NCBI GenBank assembly: GCA_020028595.1
Contig: JAIBHQ010000079.1
Location: 1-8,714, forward strand
Direction of reading: 5' to 3'
DNA from: Nitrospirota bacterium
GTDB taxonomy: Bacteria; Nitrospirota; Nitrospiria; Nitrospirales; Nitrospiraceae
Length of the DNA stretch: 8,714 bases
The position numbers and the translations under genes were made by a program. Shown in pieces: positions 1 through 5,987 of this stretch (position 1 is its first letter; every line of letters begins with the position of its first letter). The notes below the pieces were generated by a model. That model did no database searches. It worked only from the letters and a program-made list of their open reading frames with translations, and had not been told where the DNA came from.

Positions 1-315
1 GTCGGGTTTATTCGCTGCCTCGGCGATCCGCCGGCCGATGCGATGCACAAGATCGTTGACCTCCGGGTTTGACGAGAGCGGGGCCGACCGGAGGATGTCA
101 CGGAAGGCCTTGACGCCCATTTCGATTTCTTTTTCCGGCGACAGAAAGATGAACTGATCGCGGGCGGTGCCCGGCGCCTTGTAGCAGCCGGTCAGCGATC
201 CGAACAGACTCAGCGCGGCTCCGGAGCCCAGCATGGCCCAGAGGCCGAGCAGGCCGCGTGCCCCTGAGCACAGCGCTGCCCGCCGCCCGATCGGAGCGCT
301 GGAAAATTGATTCAT
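1..315 (-). CDS. M48-family lipoprotein metalloprotease, N-terminal 105 aa (runs off the left edge)
   Basis: Reading from an ATG at 315 gives 105 open codons to the window edge. Residues 1-44 look like a lipoprotein signal: arginines at 11, 12 and 20, a long hydrophobic stretch (about 21-43), then the lipobox LTGC with C44 as the lipidated residue. The mature start, from ARDQFIFLSPEKEIEMGVKA on through LSSNPEVNDLVHRIGRRIAEAA, resembles the region just before the zinc-binding domain of LoiP/Oma1-like M48 peptidases. The HExxH site would lie beyond the edge and cannot be seen. Family role: zinc metalloprotease in periplasmic or outer-membrane protein quality control. It lies 79 nt downstream of sppA. 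The start is uncertain because no clear Shine-Dalgarno sequence precedes it and the first codons sit inside an AT-rich repeat. The next in-frame ATG (234) would lose the positively charged n-region, so 315 is preferred. Family call is fairly secure; exact subfamily is not. Confidence 0.75.
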   Translation of the reverse strand, partial: MNQFSSAPIGRRAALCSGARGLLGLWAMLGSGAALSLFGSLTGCYKAPGTARDQFIFLSPEKEIEMGVKAFRDILRSAPLSSNPEVNDLVHRIGRRIAEAANKPD

Positions 316-386
316 TTTATCATTTGAAAATTGAGTCATTTGAGAATCGTTTCAATGATTCAATGAGTCAATGGTGCAATGGATCA
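303..386. repeat. AT-rich degenerate short repeat between sppA and the M48 gene
   Basis: This stretch is much richer in A+T than its surroundings. It is built from variants of TCAATGA and TTGAAAATTGA: on the plus strand one sees AAAATTGATTCATTT, then AAAATTGAGTCATTT about 22 nt later, then TTCAATGATTCAATGAGTCAATGG and TGCAATGGATCAATT. It fills nearly all of the sppA-M48 spacer and extends into the first codons of the M48 gene. No clear terminator, promoter or RNA gene was found in it. It may be a slipped-strand low-complexity repeat or a member of a dispersed intergenic family; one window cannot tell which. Confidence 0.5.
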
Positions 387-394
387 ATTCCCCG

Positions 395-1357
395 TCACGG
401 CATCCAAAGATACATGAATTGCGGCGTCCCGCCGCGAACGAGCGCCATCAGATCGAAGTTTGCCAGAAAGTTTCCGTTTCCCTCCTGGCCCAGGATGCGC
501 GAGTAGATGTTGTGCCGGTACTCGCCGGGCTGCTGGTAGACCACGATGCGGGCGTCGGTCAATCCCGCCTCCCGCTTGGCCAGTTCGATGGCATCGTCCA
601 GGTACCCGATGCTGTCGACCAGCCCGACGGCCTTCGCCTGCTCACCCGAATAAATTCTCCCATCCGCCAGCTTGCGAATTTCGTCGGCGGTCAGGTTGCG
701 CCTCCCCTCCTTGATGACGGTGAGGAACCGCTCATACAACCCGTTAATGACGCTTTGGAAAATCGCGCGTTCCTCATCGGTCATGGCCCGAAACGGCGAG
801 CCCATATCTTTTTTAGGCCCCGAGGTGATGGCGTTGGCGTGCACGCCGATCTTTTCCAGAAGACCGTTGGCGTTCATCGTCAACATGATGACGCCGAGGC
901 TGCCTGTGACGGACGACGGATGCGCCACGATTTTGTCGGTTCCCATGGCGACGTAATAGCCGCCGGATGCGCCGACGTCCATGATCGAGGCAACGATTGG
1001 AATTTTTTTCTTTTGTTTGAAGAGCCGCAGCTCGTGATAGAGCACGTCGGAAGCGGTCACGGTCCCACCCGGCGTGTTGATCCGCAGGACAAGCGATCGC
1101 ACGTCCGGATCGGCGGCGGCCTTGGTCAGCGCTTCCTTCAGTCGCGCGACCTGGCTGGGGATGGGATACAACCCATGTTCCTCAGACGAACTGATTATCC
1201 CGACGAGATCCAGCATCAGCACTTTTGAGGAGCCGGACCCGCTGACTTGCGTTTCAACCAGCGGGCCCGGGCCGGGAGGCAGATTGACGGTAATGCAGCC
1301 GGAGAGGAGCATGGCAATGCCGAGCATTCCGGCGCGAGTCATCGCGTGTTTAGGCAT
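395..1357 (-). CDS. sppA: Signal peptide peptidase SppA, short form, predicted lipoprotein (S49 family)
   Basis: The 320-aa product is a serine-lysine protease of family S49, which degrades cleaved signal peptides and other peptides at the membrane. The N-terminus (charged, hydrophobic, then LLSGC with C21) is a lipoprotein signal, so it is probably an exported, lipid-anchored enzyme. The family core is clear: [10 protein letters not shown] (91-100), [19 protein letters not shown] (127-145) with nucleophile S131, and [12 protein letters not shown] (179-190) with likely general base K183. The S131-K183 spacing of 52 equals that of the Bacillus subtilis enzyme (S147/K199). The length fits the short form rather than the roughly 600-aa E. 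coli type. The start codon lies inside the end of carA (8-nt overlap, ATGCCTAA), with GGAG seven nt upstream, which suggests translational coupling and membership of the pyr operon. Whether pyrimidine control of a protease matters physiologically is unknown. Confidence 0.9.
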   Translation of the reverse strand: MPKHAMTRAGMLGIAMLLSGCITVNLPPGPGPLVETQVSGSGSSKVLMLDLVGIISSSEEHGLYPIPSQVARLKEALTKAAADPDVRSLVLRINTPGGTVTASDVLYHELRLFKQKKKIPIVASIMDVGASGGYYVAMGTDKIVAHPSSVTGSLGVIMLTMNANGLLEKIGVHANAITSGPKKDMGSPFRAMTDEERAIFQSVINGLYERFLTVIKEGRRNLTADEIRKLADGRIYSGEQAKAVGLVDSIGYLDDAIELAKREAGLTDARIVVYQQPGEYRHNIYSRILGQEGNGNFLANFDLMALVRGGTPQFMYLWMP

Positions 1358-2525
1358 GAGACTTCTCCATCATTCCAATAAATTGTTCAAAGAGATAGGC
1401 CGAGTCATGAGGGCCCGGCGATGCTTCGGGGTGATACTGGACGGACAAGACCGGCTGATCGAGGCAGACCATGCCCTCCACCGAATCGTCGTTGAGGCTG
1501 AGATGGCTGACGGCCACGCGGCCGAACGGCGTGGTCAGGACCGGCGGCTTGGCGCAGGCGACCGTTGCGCCTGCCGGCGGCCGCACAGCGAAGTTGTGAT
1601 TCTGCGAGGTGATCTCGACTTTCCTGGTTCGGAGATCCATCACCGGGTGGTTGGCGGCGTGATGCCCGAATTTCAGCTTATAGGTTTTGAGCCCGAAGGC
1701 GAGTCCCAGAATCTGGTGGCCAAGGCAGATGCCGAGGATCGGGCGTGTGCCGATCAACGCCTTAGCTGCCTCGATGGCATAGGGCACGCCTTCCGGATCG
1801 CCGGGCCCGTTGGACAGCACGACACCATCAGGCTTGAGAGCCTCGACGGCTTTGGCCGGGGTTGAAGCCGGCACCACGGTCACGGCACAGCCGACATCCA
1901 CGAGCCGGCGCAGGATATTTCGTTTCACGCCGAAGTCGTAGACGACAATGTTGAACCGGCGGACCGGCTTGTTCGGCTGCTGCCCGTTCGTCACCGGCGC
2001 CCAGGAACCGGAGCCTTCCGTCCATTCATAGCTTTTTCCGCACGTCACTTCCGCGGCCAGGTCACGCCCGACGATGGATGGAGCGGTGCGAGCCTTCTCC
2101 GTTGCACGCCGGTGGTCGATGTCCACATGGGAGATGATGCCCTGCTGCGAGCCGGTCTCGCGCAAGTGCCGGGTCAGCTCGCGGGTATCAATCCCCTGAA
2201 TGCCGACCACGCGGGATTCTTTCAAGTACTCATCAAGAGATTGCTCCGCCCGCCAGTTACTGGGCCGGCGGCCGGACTCCTTGACGATAAAACCTTCGGC
2301 CCAGATACGCCGGGATTCCGTGTCCTGCCTGGTGACCCCGTAGTTGCCGATGTGCGGGCAGGTCATCGTGACGATCTGTCCCTTATAGGACGGGTCCGTC
2401 AGGATCTCCTGGTAGCCGGTCATGGCGGTATTGAAGACGACCTCTCCCATCGTCTCCCCTTCATGGCCGAGCGCCTGGCCATCGAAGACCGTCCCATCAG
2501 CGAGTGCTAATACCGCTTTCCCCAC
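1350..2525 (-). CDS. carA: Carbamoyl-phosphate synthase small (glutaminase) subunit
   Basis: The 391-aa product hydrolyses glutamine and passes ammonia to CarB for carbamoyl phosphate, the shared precursor of pyrimidines and arginine. The N-terminal CPSase small-chain domain spans about 1-150 ([21 protein letters not shown] at 35-55). The class I glutamine amidotransferase domain spans about 190-385. The triad is intact: C267 in GICLGHQ, with H365 and E367 in [16 protein letters not shown] (238-244) forms the oxyanion region. The start is GTG, three nt after the stop of the DUF4149 gene, with AAGGA about 10 nt upstream; the length is normal for the family. Oddities: [10 protein letters not shown] replaces the usual GHHGGN, and QNHNF replaces QNHGF near the glutamine site. 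carB does not follow; sppA does. The large subunit must be encoded elsewhere. Confidence 0.96.
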   Translation of the reverse strand: MGKAVLALADGTVFDGQALGHEGETMGEVVFNTAMTGYQEILTDPSYKGQIVTMTCPHIGNYGVTRQDTESRRIWAEGFIVKESGRRPSNWRAEQSLDEYLKESRVVGIQGIDTRELTRHLRETGSQQGIISHVDIDHRRATEKARTAPSIVGRDLAAEVTCGKSYEWTEGSGSWAPVTNGQQPNKPVRRFNIVVYDFGVKRNILRRLVDVGCAVTVVPASTPAKAVEALKPDGVVLSNGPGDPEGVPYAIEAAKALIGTRPILGICLGHQILGLAFGLKTYKLKFGHHAANHPVMDLRTRKVEITSQNHNFAVRPPAGATVACAKPPVLTTPFGRVAVSHLSLNDDSVEGMVCLDQPVLSVQYHPEASPGPHDSAYLFEQFIGMMEKSHA

Positions 2526-2528
2526 TTC

Positions 2529-3056
2529 TTAGAGTTCCTTCCTCAAGAATGACTTGAGCTTGATCGCAAGCAACCCAATGCCCAGTCCGAGGTTCGTTAT
2601 ATACAGCGCACGGACGATCATGTGCACTCGAAAAAATGCGTCATAGGCGACCTTCCGCGCGCTTTCATCCCTGGTTCCAAATGCCTCTTCCTGAAGCGCG
2701 ATGGACTGCGGTCCCAGGACGAAGATAATCAGGGAAGCCACCAGGACCATCGTACCGAAGAGAATTGTTTCGGCCCGTCCCGGAACGGCATCCGGGGGCC
2801 CCCCTGCCTGAAACCCCCATGCGCGAGCGGCAATGGTTCCCCCCATCGCCGCCATTGCCACGAGCACAAGTCTATTATACCCGTCAAATACCCTGGTCAG
2901 GAACCGCCCGCCCGGCTCCATGCCCAGGGAGTTGAACACGGCGGGAATCACAGCGGCGATGATCACGACCAATCCTCCGATCCAGACCGCCAGTGCGAGA
3001 GACTCGACGACGGCACAGATCAGCAATCGTTTCGAAAACGCGCGGGGCTCACTCAT
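2529..3056 (-). CDS. DUF4149 (TMEM205-like) integral membrane protein
   Basis: The product is 175 aa starting MSEPRAFSKR, with four likely transmembrane segments at about 11-41, 61-80, 96-116 and 146-166. The last segment is preceded by the FFRVHMIVRALYITNLG motif, which resembles the conserved F-x-x-x-H block of DUF4149 proteins. GGLVVIIAAVIPAVFNSLG in the first helix also fits the family. No catalytic function is established for the family. The ATG at 3056 lies 11 nt after the pyrC stop; an upstream in-frame ATG at 3134 would overlap pyrC by 67 nt and add a non-hydrophobic, His/Arg-rich leader, so it was rejected. No good Shine-Dalgarno sequence is visible, so translation may depend on coupling to pyrC. 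It sits between pyrC and carA in the operon. From memory, DUF4149 genes also lie near carAB-greA in beta- and gammaproteobacteria, which makes the link to carA more interesting than chance. Confidence 0.75.
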   Translation of the reverse strand: MSEPRAFSKRLLICAVVESLALAVWIGGLVVIIAAVIPAVFNSLGMEPGGRFLTRVFDGYNRLVLVAMAAMGGTIAARAWGFQAGGPPDAVPGRAETILFGTMVLVASLIIFVLGPQSIALQEEAFGTRDESARKVAYDAFFRVHMIVRALYITNLGLGIGLLAIKLKSFLRKEL

Positions 3057-3067
3057 GCAATGGCACG

Positions 3068-4342
3068 TCAGGTTGTTTCGTGAACGATGCGGCCGCCCAC
3101 AATCGTGGTCGTGATGCGCCCTTTTACCTTCCATCCGGCAAAGGGCGTGTTCCGGCCCTTGGAACGGAAGCGAGCCGGATCGACTTCCCAGCCTTCGTGC
3201 AGATCGGCAATCACCACATCGGCGTCGGCGCCAGGCGCCAGTGTCCCTTTCTTCAAGCTAAAGGCCCTGGCCGGTTCGGTCGTCAGCTTGGCAATGGCCG
3301 CCTCAAGCGAAAGCACACCCTCCTCCACCAGTGTCAGGGTCAGCGGCCACGCCGTCTCGAGGCCGACGATGCCGTTCGGGGCGGCGGCAAATTCCTGCTG
3401 TTTCTCTTGCGTGGCATGAGGCGCATGGTCGGTGGCAATCACATCGATTGTCCCGTCGCGTAACCCATCCTTGATGGCCTGTACGTCCATCCCCGTCCTG
3501 AGCGGCGGGTTCATCTTGGCATGCGTGTTATAGCCGCAGACCGCTTCCTCCGTCAGCATGAAGTGGTGCGGGGCGGCCTCCGCCGTCACCTTGATGCCAC
3601 GCGCCTTGGCTTCCCGGACCATGCGCACCGATCCGGCCGTGCTGAGATGTGCCAGGTGCAGCCGCGCGCCGGTGAGTTCGGCCAGGGCAAGATTGCGGGC
3701 GACCATGACGTCCTCGGCAGCGGCCGGCACGCCCTGCAGCCCCAGTTGCGTGGAGACAAACCCCTCGTTCATGCACCCGCCTTCGGAGAGATGCAGGTCC
3801 TCGCAGTGGTCCACGACCGGCACATCGAATGCGAGGGCATATTCCATTGCCCGCCGCATGACCAGACTGTTCATCACCGGCAGTCCGTCGTCGGAGATGG
3901 CCACGCAGCCGGCCCTCCGCAAGTCGCCGATCTCGGCCAATTCTTTTCCTTCCGATCCTTTTGTAATGGCGCCGACCGGGAATACATTCGCGTTGCCGGC
4001 CGCGCGGGCCTTTTCCAGAATGAACTCGGTGATGGACTGATTGTCGTTGACCGGGCTCGTGTTCGGCATGCAACACACCGAGGTAAAACCGCCAGCCGCG
4101 GCCGCGGCGGTGCCGCTTTGGATCGTCTCCTTATACTCAAAACCCGGCTCGCGAAAGTGGACATGCAGATCGATGAAGCCGGGCATGACGACTTTGTTCG
4201 TGGCATCGATGATTGTCGCGCCGGCCGGCGCCTTGAGCTTCGGTCCCACGGCGGCAATCTTTCCCTGTTCAATCAACACATCGGCAGGACCGTTCACCCG
4301 GCCTGGGTCAATGACCTGCCCGCCTTTGATGAGAATTGTCAT
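3068..4342 (-). CDS. pyrC: Dihydroorotase, type I (cytosolic amidohydrolase)
   Basis: The 424-aa product interconverts carbamoyl aspartate and dihydroorotate, the third step of UMP synthesis. The amidohydrolase core carries the metal and active-site residues: H60 and H62 in [11 protein letters not shown]152 in ISDDGLP, H179 in VDHCEDL, H232 in [10 protein letters not shown], and D305 in IATDHAPH. All are offset by one from the Bacillus anthracis type I enzyme. The aspartate at 152 sits where some classes have a carboxylated lysine, which matches the bacterial type I group. Substrate-binding MPNTSPV (92-98) and KMNPPLR (276-282) are present. The start ATG overlaps the pyrB stop (ATGA), with AGGAG seven nt upstream. 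Length and motifs are complete, so it is predicted active and not the inactive PyrC' (PyrX) type that partners some aspartate transcarbamoylases. Confidence 0.97.
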   Translation of the reverse strand: MTILIKGGQVIDPGRVNGPADVLIEQGKIAAVGPKLKAPAGATIIDATNKVVMPGFIDLHVHFREPGFEYKETIQSGTAAAAAGGFTSVCCMPNTSPVNDNQSITEFILEKARAAGNANVFPVGAITKGSEGKELAEIGDLRRAGCVAISDDGLPVMNSLVMRRAMEYALAFDVPVVDHCEDLHLSEGGCMNEGFVSTQLGLQGVPAAAEDVMVARNLALAELTGARLHLAHLSTAGSVRMVREAKARGIKVTAEAAPHHFMLTEEAVCGYNTHAKMNPPLRTGMDVQAIKDGLRDGTIDVIATDHAPHATQEKQQEFAAAPNGIVGLETAWPLTLTLVEEGVLSLEAAIAKLTTEPARAFSLKKGTLAPGADADVVIADLHEGWEVDPARFRSKGRNTPFAGWKVKGRITTTIVGGRIVHETT

Positions 4343-5262
4343 TCGTTCGCTCCTGATAGCAGATACAAGATGCCCATTCGGACCGCGATACCGTTGGTGA
4401 CCTGGTCCAGGATGACCGACGCGAAGCTGTCGGCCACGTCCGGCGCGATTTCCACTCCGCGATTGATGGGACCCGGATGCATCACCAGCGCGCCCGGCTC
4501 GGCCAGCTTCAGCCGTTCGGCGGTCAGCCCGTAGAGGCGCGAGTATTCCCGGATGGTCGGGAAGAGCGCGCGGCCCTGCCGCTCCAGCTGCAAGCGGAGC
4601 ATCATGATCACGTCCACGCCCCGCAGGCCTTCGTCGAGGTTGTCGTAGGGGCGCACGCCGAGCCGTTCGATTCCACAGGGCATCATGGTGCGCGGGCCGA
4701 TCACCCGCACTTCGGCGCCGACCTTGGTCAAGGCATGGATGTTGGAGCGGGCGACGCGGCTGTGCGCCACGTCGCCGACGATGGCAACCCTCAGGCCTTT
4801 GAAGTCCCGTTTCTTTTCCCGGAGCGTATAGAGATCAAGAAGGGCCTGAGTCGGATGTTCGTGCCAGCCGTCGCCGGCATTGATGACGGAGGACTTGACC
4901 CCGCGTGCCAGCGTCTCCGCCGCGCCGGCGGCCGGGTGGCGCAGGACGATGATGTCGGCCTGCATGGCTTCGATGTTCCGGGCCGTGTCCAGGAGTGTCT
5001 CACCCTTGACCACGCTGCTGTTGGACGGCGAGAAGTTGATCACATCCGCACTCAGCCGCTTGGCGGCCAGTTCGAACGAGGTGCGTGTCCTCGTGCTGGG
5101 CTCGAAGAAGAGATTGACGACCGTTTTGCCACGAAGGGCCGGGACCTTCTTGATTTCGCGACCGCTGACTTCCTTGAAGGAGTCGGCCGTTTCCAGAATC
5201 AGCATGATTTCTTCAGTGGAGAGCGGCGCGATGCCCAGGAGATGTTTGTGCTTGAAGCTCAT
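4339..5262 (-). CDS. pyrB: Aspartate carbamoyltransferase catalytic chain
   Basis: The 307-aa product joins carbamoyl phosphate and aspartate to make carbamoyl aspartate, the committed step of pyrimidine synthesis. The N-terminal carbamoyl-phosphate domain has [13 protein letters not shown] (52-64), the 80s-loop lysine K86 in [11 protein letters not shown], and [13 protein letters not shown] (134-146). The C-terminal aspartate domain has [13 protein letters not shown] (162-174), the MLRLQLER loop (221-228) and [12 protein letters not shown] (261-272). The length is typical of a catalytic chain. It begins inside the end of pyrR (ATGA overlap) behind a G-rich Shine-Dalgarno sequence and overlaps pyrC by the same four bases, so translation is probably coupled. 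No pyrI regulatory chain lies beside it, so feedback control probably acts through PyrR on transcription, not through a PyrI subunit; a distant pyrI cannot be excluded. Confidence 0.97.
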   Translation of the reverse strand: MSFKHKHLLGIAPLSTEEIMLILETADSFKEVSGREIKKVPALRGKTVVNLFFEPSTRTRTSFELAAKRLSADVINFSPSNSSVVKGETLLDTARNIEAMQADIIVLRHPAAGAAETLARGVKSSVINAGDGWHEHPTQALLDLYTLREKKRDFKGLRVAIVGDVAHSRVARSNIHALTKVGAEVRVIGPRTMMPCGIERLGVRPYDNLDEGLRGVDVIMMLRLQLERQGRALFPTIREYSRLYGLTAERLKLAEPGALVMHPGPINRGVEIAPDVADSFASVILDQVTNGIAVRMGILYLLSGANE

Positions 5263-5825
5263 GGCGTGCCCCCCTGCCGGATGACCACCCGGTCCTCTTC
5301 CCCGTCTTCTTCGAGAAAGACCCGGACAATTTCCTCGCCGGCGGTCGGAATGTTCTTGCCGATGTAGGTGGCTTTGATGGGCAGTTGCCGGTGCCCGCGG
5401 TCCACCAGCACGGCCAGCTGAATCTCGGCCGGCCGTCCCAGGTCCATCAAGCCGTCCATGGCGGCGCGGATCGTGCGGCCGGTGAACTCGTCCACCAGCA
5501 CGACCTTCATGTCCGCGATGTTGAACGGGACCTTTGTGGTTTTAAGAATCGGCTGTTCTTTGCGGAGCGCCAGATCGTCACGGTAAAGCGTAATGTCCAG
5601 TTCGCCGATCGGCACCTTGACCCGCTCGATGTCCTGGATGCGTTTCACCAGGCGGTGGGCCAGATGGACCCCGCCGGTCCGGATGCCGACCAGTGCCAGA
5701 TCGTGAGTCCCCTTGTTGCGTTCGAGAATTTCGTGGGCGATCCGCGTCAGCGCCCGCGTTACTTCGCTGGCGTCCATGATCAGTTTTTCGTTGGCGGCGC
5801 GCGTCGTCATGCGGATTTCGGGCAC
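5259..5825 (-). CDS. pyrR: PyrR bifunctional pyr operon attenuation regulator / uracil phosphoribosyltransferase
   Basis: The 188-aa product belongs to the type I phosphoribosyltransferases that bind pyr leader RNA in the presence of UMP/UTP. Family blocks are [15 protein letters not shown] (25-39, RNA-binding face), [15 protein letters not shown] (45-59), [12 protein letters not shown] (74-85) and [20 protein letters not shown] (141-160). The PRPP motif is odd: it reads [11 protein letters not shown] (108-118), two residues shorter than the usual VDDVLYTGRT form, so catalysis may be impaired. GTG at 5825 is chosen because GGGGAGG lies exactly seven nt upstream. The alternative ATG at 5810 gives 183 aa, closer to the 181 aa of the B. 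subtilis protein, and overlaps the stop of a leader ORF. First gene of the operon, directly behind its own target site. Identity is certain; start and enzyme activity are less so. Confidence 0.95.
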   Translation of the reverse strand: MPEIRMTTRAANEKLIMDASEVTRALTRIAHEILERNKGTHDLALVGIRTGGVHLAHRLVKRIQDIERVKVPIGELDITLYRDDLALRKEQPILKTTKVPFNIADMKVVLVDEFTGRTIRAAMDGLMDLGRPAEIQLAVLVDRGHRQLPIKATYIGKNIPTAGEEIVRVFLEEDGEEDRVVIRQGGTP

Positions 5826-5899
5826 AAAAAAACCTCCCCGCCGCTGTTGCTAGGCAAGAAGGTCAGTTGTCGGACGACGGCGTGATTCAGGCCGTGCAT
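5807..5899 (-). CDS. Candidate 30-codon leader ORF (uORF) in the pyr attenuator
   Basis: An ATG at 5899 has AAGGAG seven nt upstream and opens 30 codons ([18 protein letters not shown]..., ending CPKSA). It stops with TGA overlapping the internal pyrR ATG at 5810 (ATGA). Its Shine-Dalgarno sequence lies in the 3' arm of the PyrR-binding stem and in the antiterminator arm. Its codons cover the whole terminator hairpin. Translation would therefore keep the terminator from folding and could hand ribosomes to pyrR, while PyrR binding would hide its start site. No known peptide family matches. A chance ORF of this length is quite possible, so this is a hypothesis supported by position and ribosome-site spacing only. 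Confidence 0.4.
   Translation of the reverse strand: MHGLNHAVVRQLTFLPSNSGGEVFLCPKSA
5826..5862 (-). terminator. Intrinsic terminator of the pyr attenuator
   Basis: On the minus strand CCTTCTTGCC (5862-5853) pairs with GGCGGGGAGG (5842-5833): ten pairs, three of them G-U, around a ten-nt loop. Seven T residues (5832-5826) follow directly. The stem plus U-tract is a standard rho-independent terminator, placed so that RNA ends just before the pyrR GTG. Its 3' arm contains the pyrR Shine-Dalgarno sequence, so the same hairpin would also block translation initiation. Confidence 0.8.
5833..5839 (-). promoter_or_regulatory. pyrR ribosome binding site inside the terminator stem
   Basis: GGGGAGG is followed by seven T residues and then GTG at 5825. 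This near-ideal spacing supports the GTG as a start of pyrR. The site is fully paired in the terminator hairpin and free only when the antiterminator forms or a ribosome translates the leader. Confidence 0.7.
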
Positions 5900-5914
5900 T
5901 GCGCTACTCCTTGC
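5854..5914 (-). promoter_or_regulatory. Antiterminator of the pyr attenuator
   Basis: GCAAGGAG (5914-5907) can pair with CTTCTTGC (5861-5854): eight pairs with one G-U. The upstream arm lies in the 3' side of the PyrR-binding stem, and the downstream arm is most of the terminator's 5' arm. The structure therefore excludes both, which is the logic of known PyrR attenuators. The pairing is derived by eye; folding energies were not computed. Confidence 0.6.
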
Positions 5915-5940
5915 TCACCTCACTGGATGAGCGTTAAAGG
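5909..5940 (-). promoter_or_regulatory. PyrR-binding stem-loop (anti-antiterminator)
   Basis: The minus strand contains ATCCAGTGAGGTG, matching the published PyrR-site consensus ARUCCNGNGAGGYU except at the last base. It sits at the top of a stem GCTCA/TGAGC (5932-5928 with 5917-5913). Below is a one-sided four-nt bulge (TAAC) and a lower stem CCTT/AAGG (5940-5937 with 5912-5909). A lower stem, internal bulge, upper stem and purine-rich loop are the expected PyrR-target anatomy. Folding sequesters AAGG of the antiterminator and of the leader-ORF ribosome site. Confidence 0.85.
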
Positions 5941-5947
5941 CAACCGC

Positions 5948-5976
5948 ATAGTAGCGCGCCAGGCAAATACTGTCAA
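5948..5976 (-). promoter_or_regulatory. Sigma70-type promoter of the pyr operon
   Basis: The minus strand reads TTGACA (5976-5971), a 17-nt spacer, then TACTAT (5953-5948). The -35 is a perfect consensus and the -10 differs at one base from TATAAT. Transcription should start near 5941-5944, immediately before the PyrR-binding stem-loop, giving a leader of about 115 nt before the pyrR GTG. The -35 box lies only 11 nt beyond the stop of the preceding gene. Confidence 0.85.
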
Positions 5977-5987
5977 GAGTTGGATCG

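Noticed and set aside
338..366. Possible terminator hairpin after sppA (GAATC ... GATTC)
   Set aside because: Only five pairs with an eight-nt loop and no T-tract; it is explained by the repeat content of the spacer.
330..368. Possible promoter for the M48 gene (TTGACT or TTGAAA on the minus strand)
   Set aside because: TTGA recurs through the repeat, and no convincing -10 box lies at 16-18 nt from any of the copies.
371..1228. Long plus-strand ORF opposite sppA
   Set aside because: It is a shadow of a GC-rich coding strand; its translation has no family features, while the minus-strand frame encodes a full S49 protease with catalytic residues.
3057..3134. Upstream start for the DUF4149 gene (ATG at 3134)
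   Set aside because: It would overlap pyrC by 67 nt and add a His/Arg-rich, non-hydrophobic extension; the ATG at 3056 places the first helix normally.
3521..4534. 337-aa plus-strand ORF opposite pyrC and the end of pyrB
   Set aside because: It spans the antisense of two certain genes, is rich in His/Arg typical of shadow frames, and has no recognisable domain.
4477..5367. 296-aa plus-strand ORF opposite pyrB and the end of pyrR
   Set aside because: Antisense shadow of two well-identified genes with no motif of its own.
5841..5852. Additional inner hairpin in the terminator loop (GC/GC)
   Set aside because: Only two base pairs around AACA; too weak to call.
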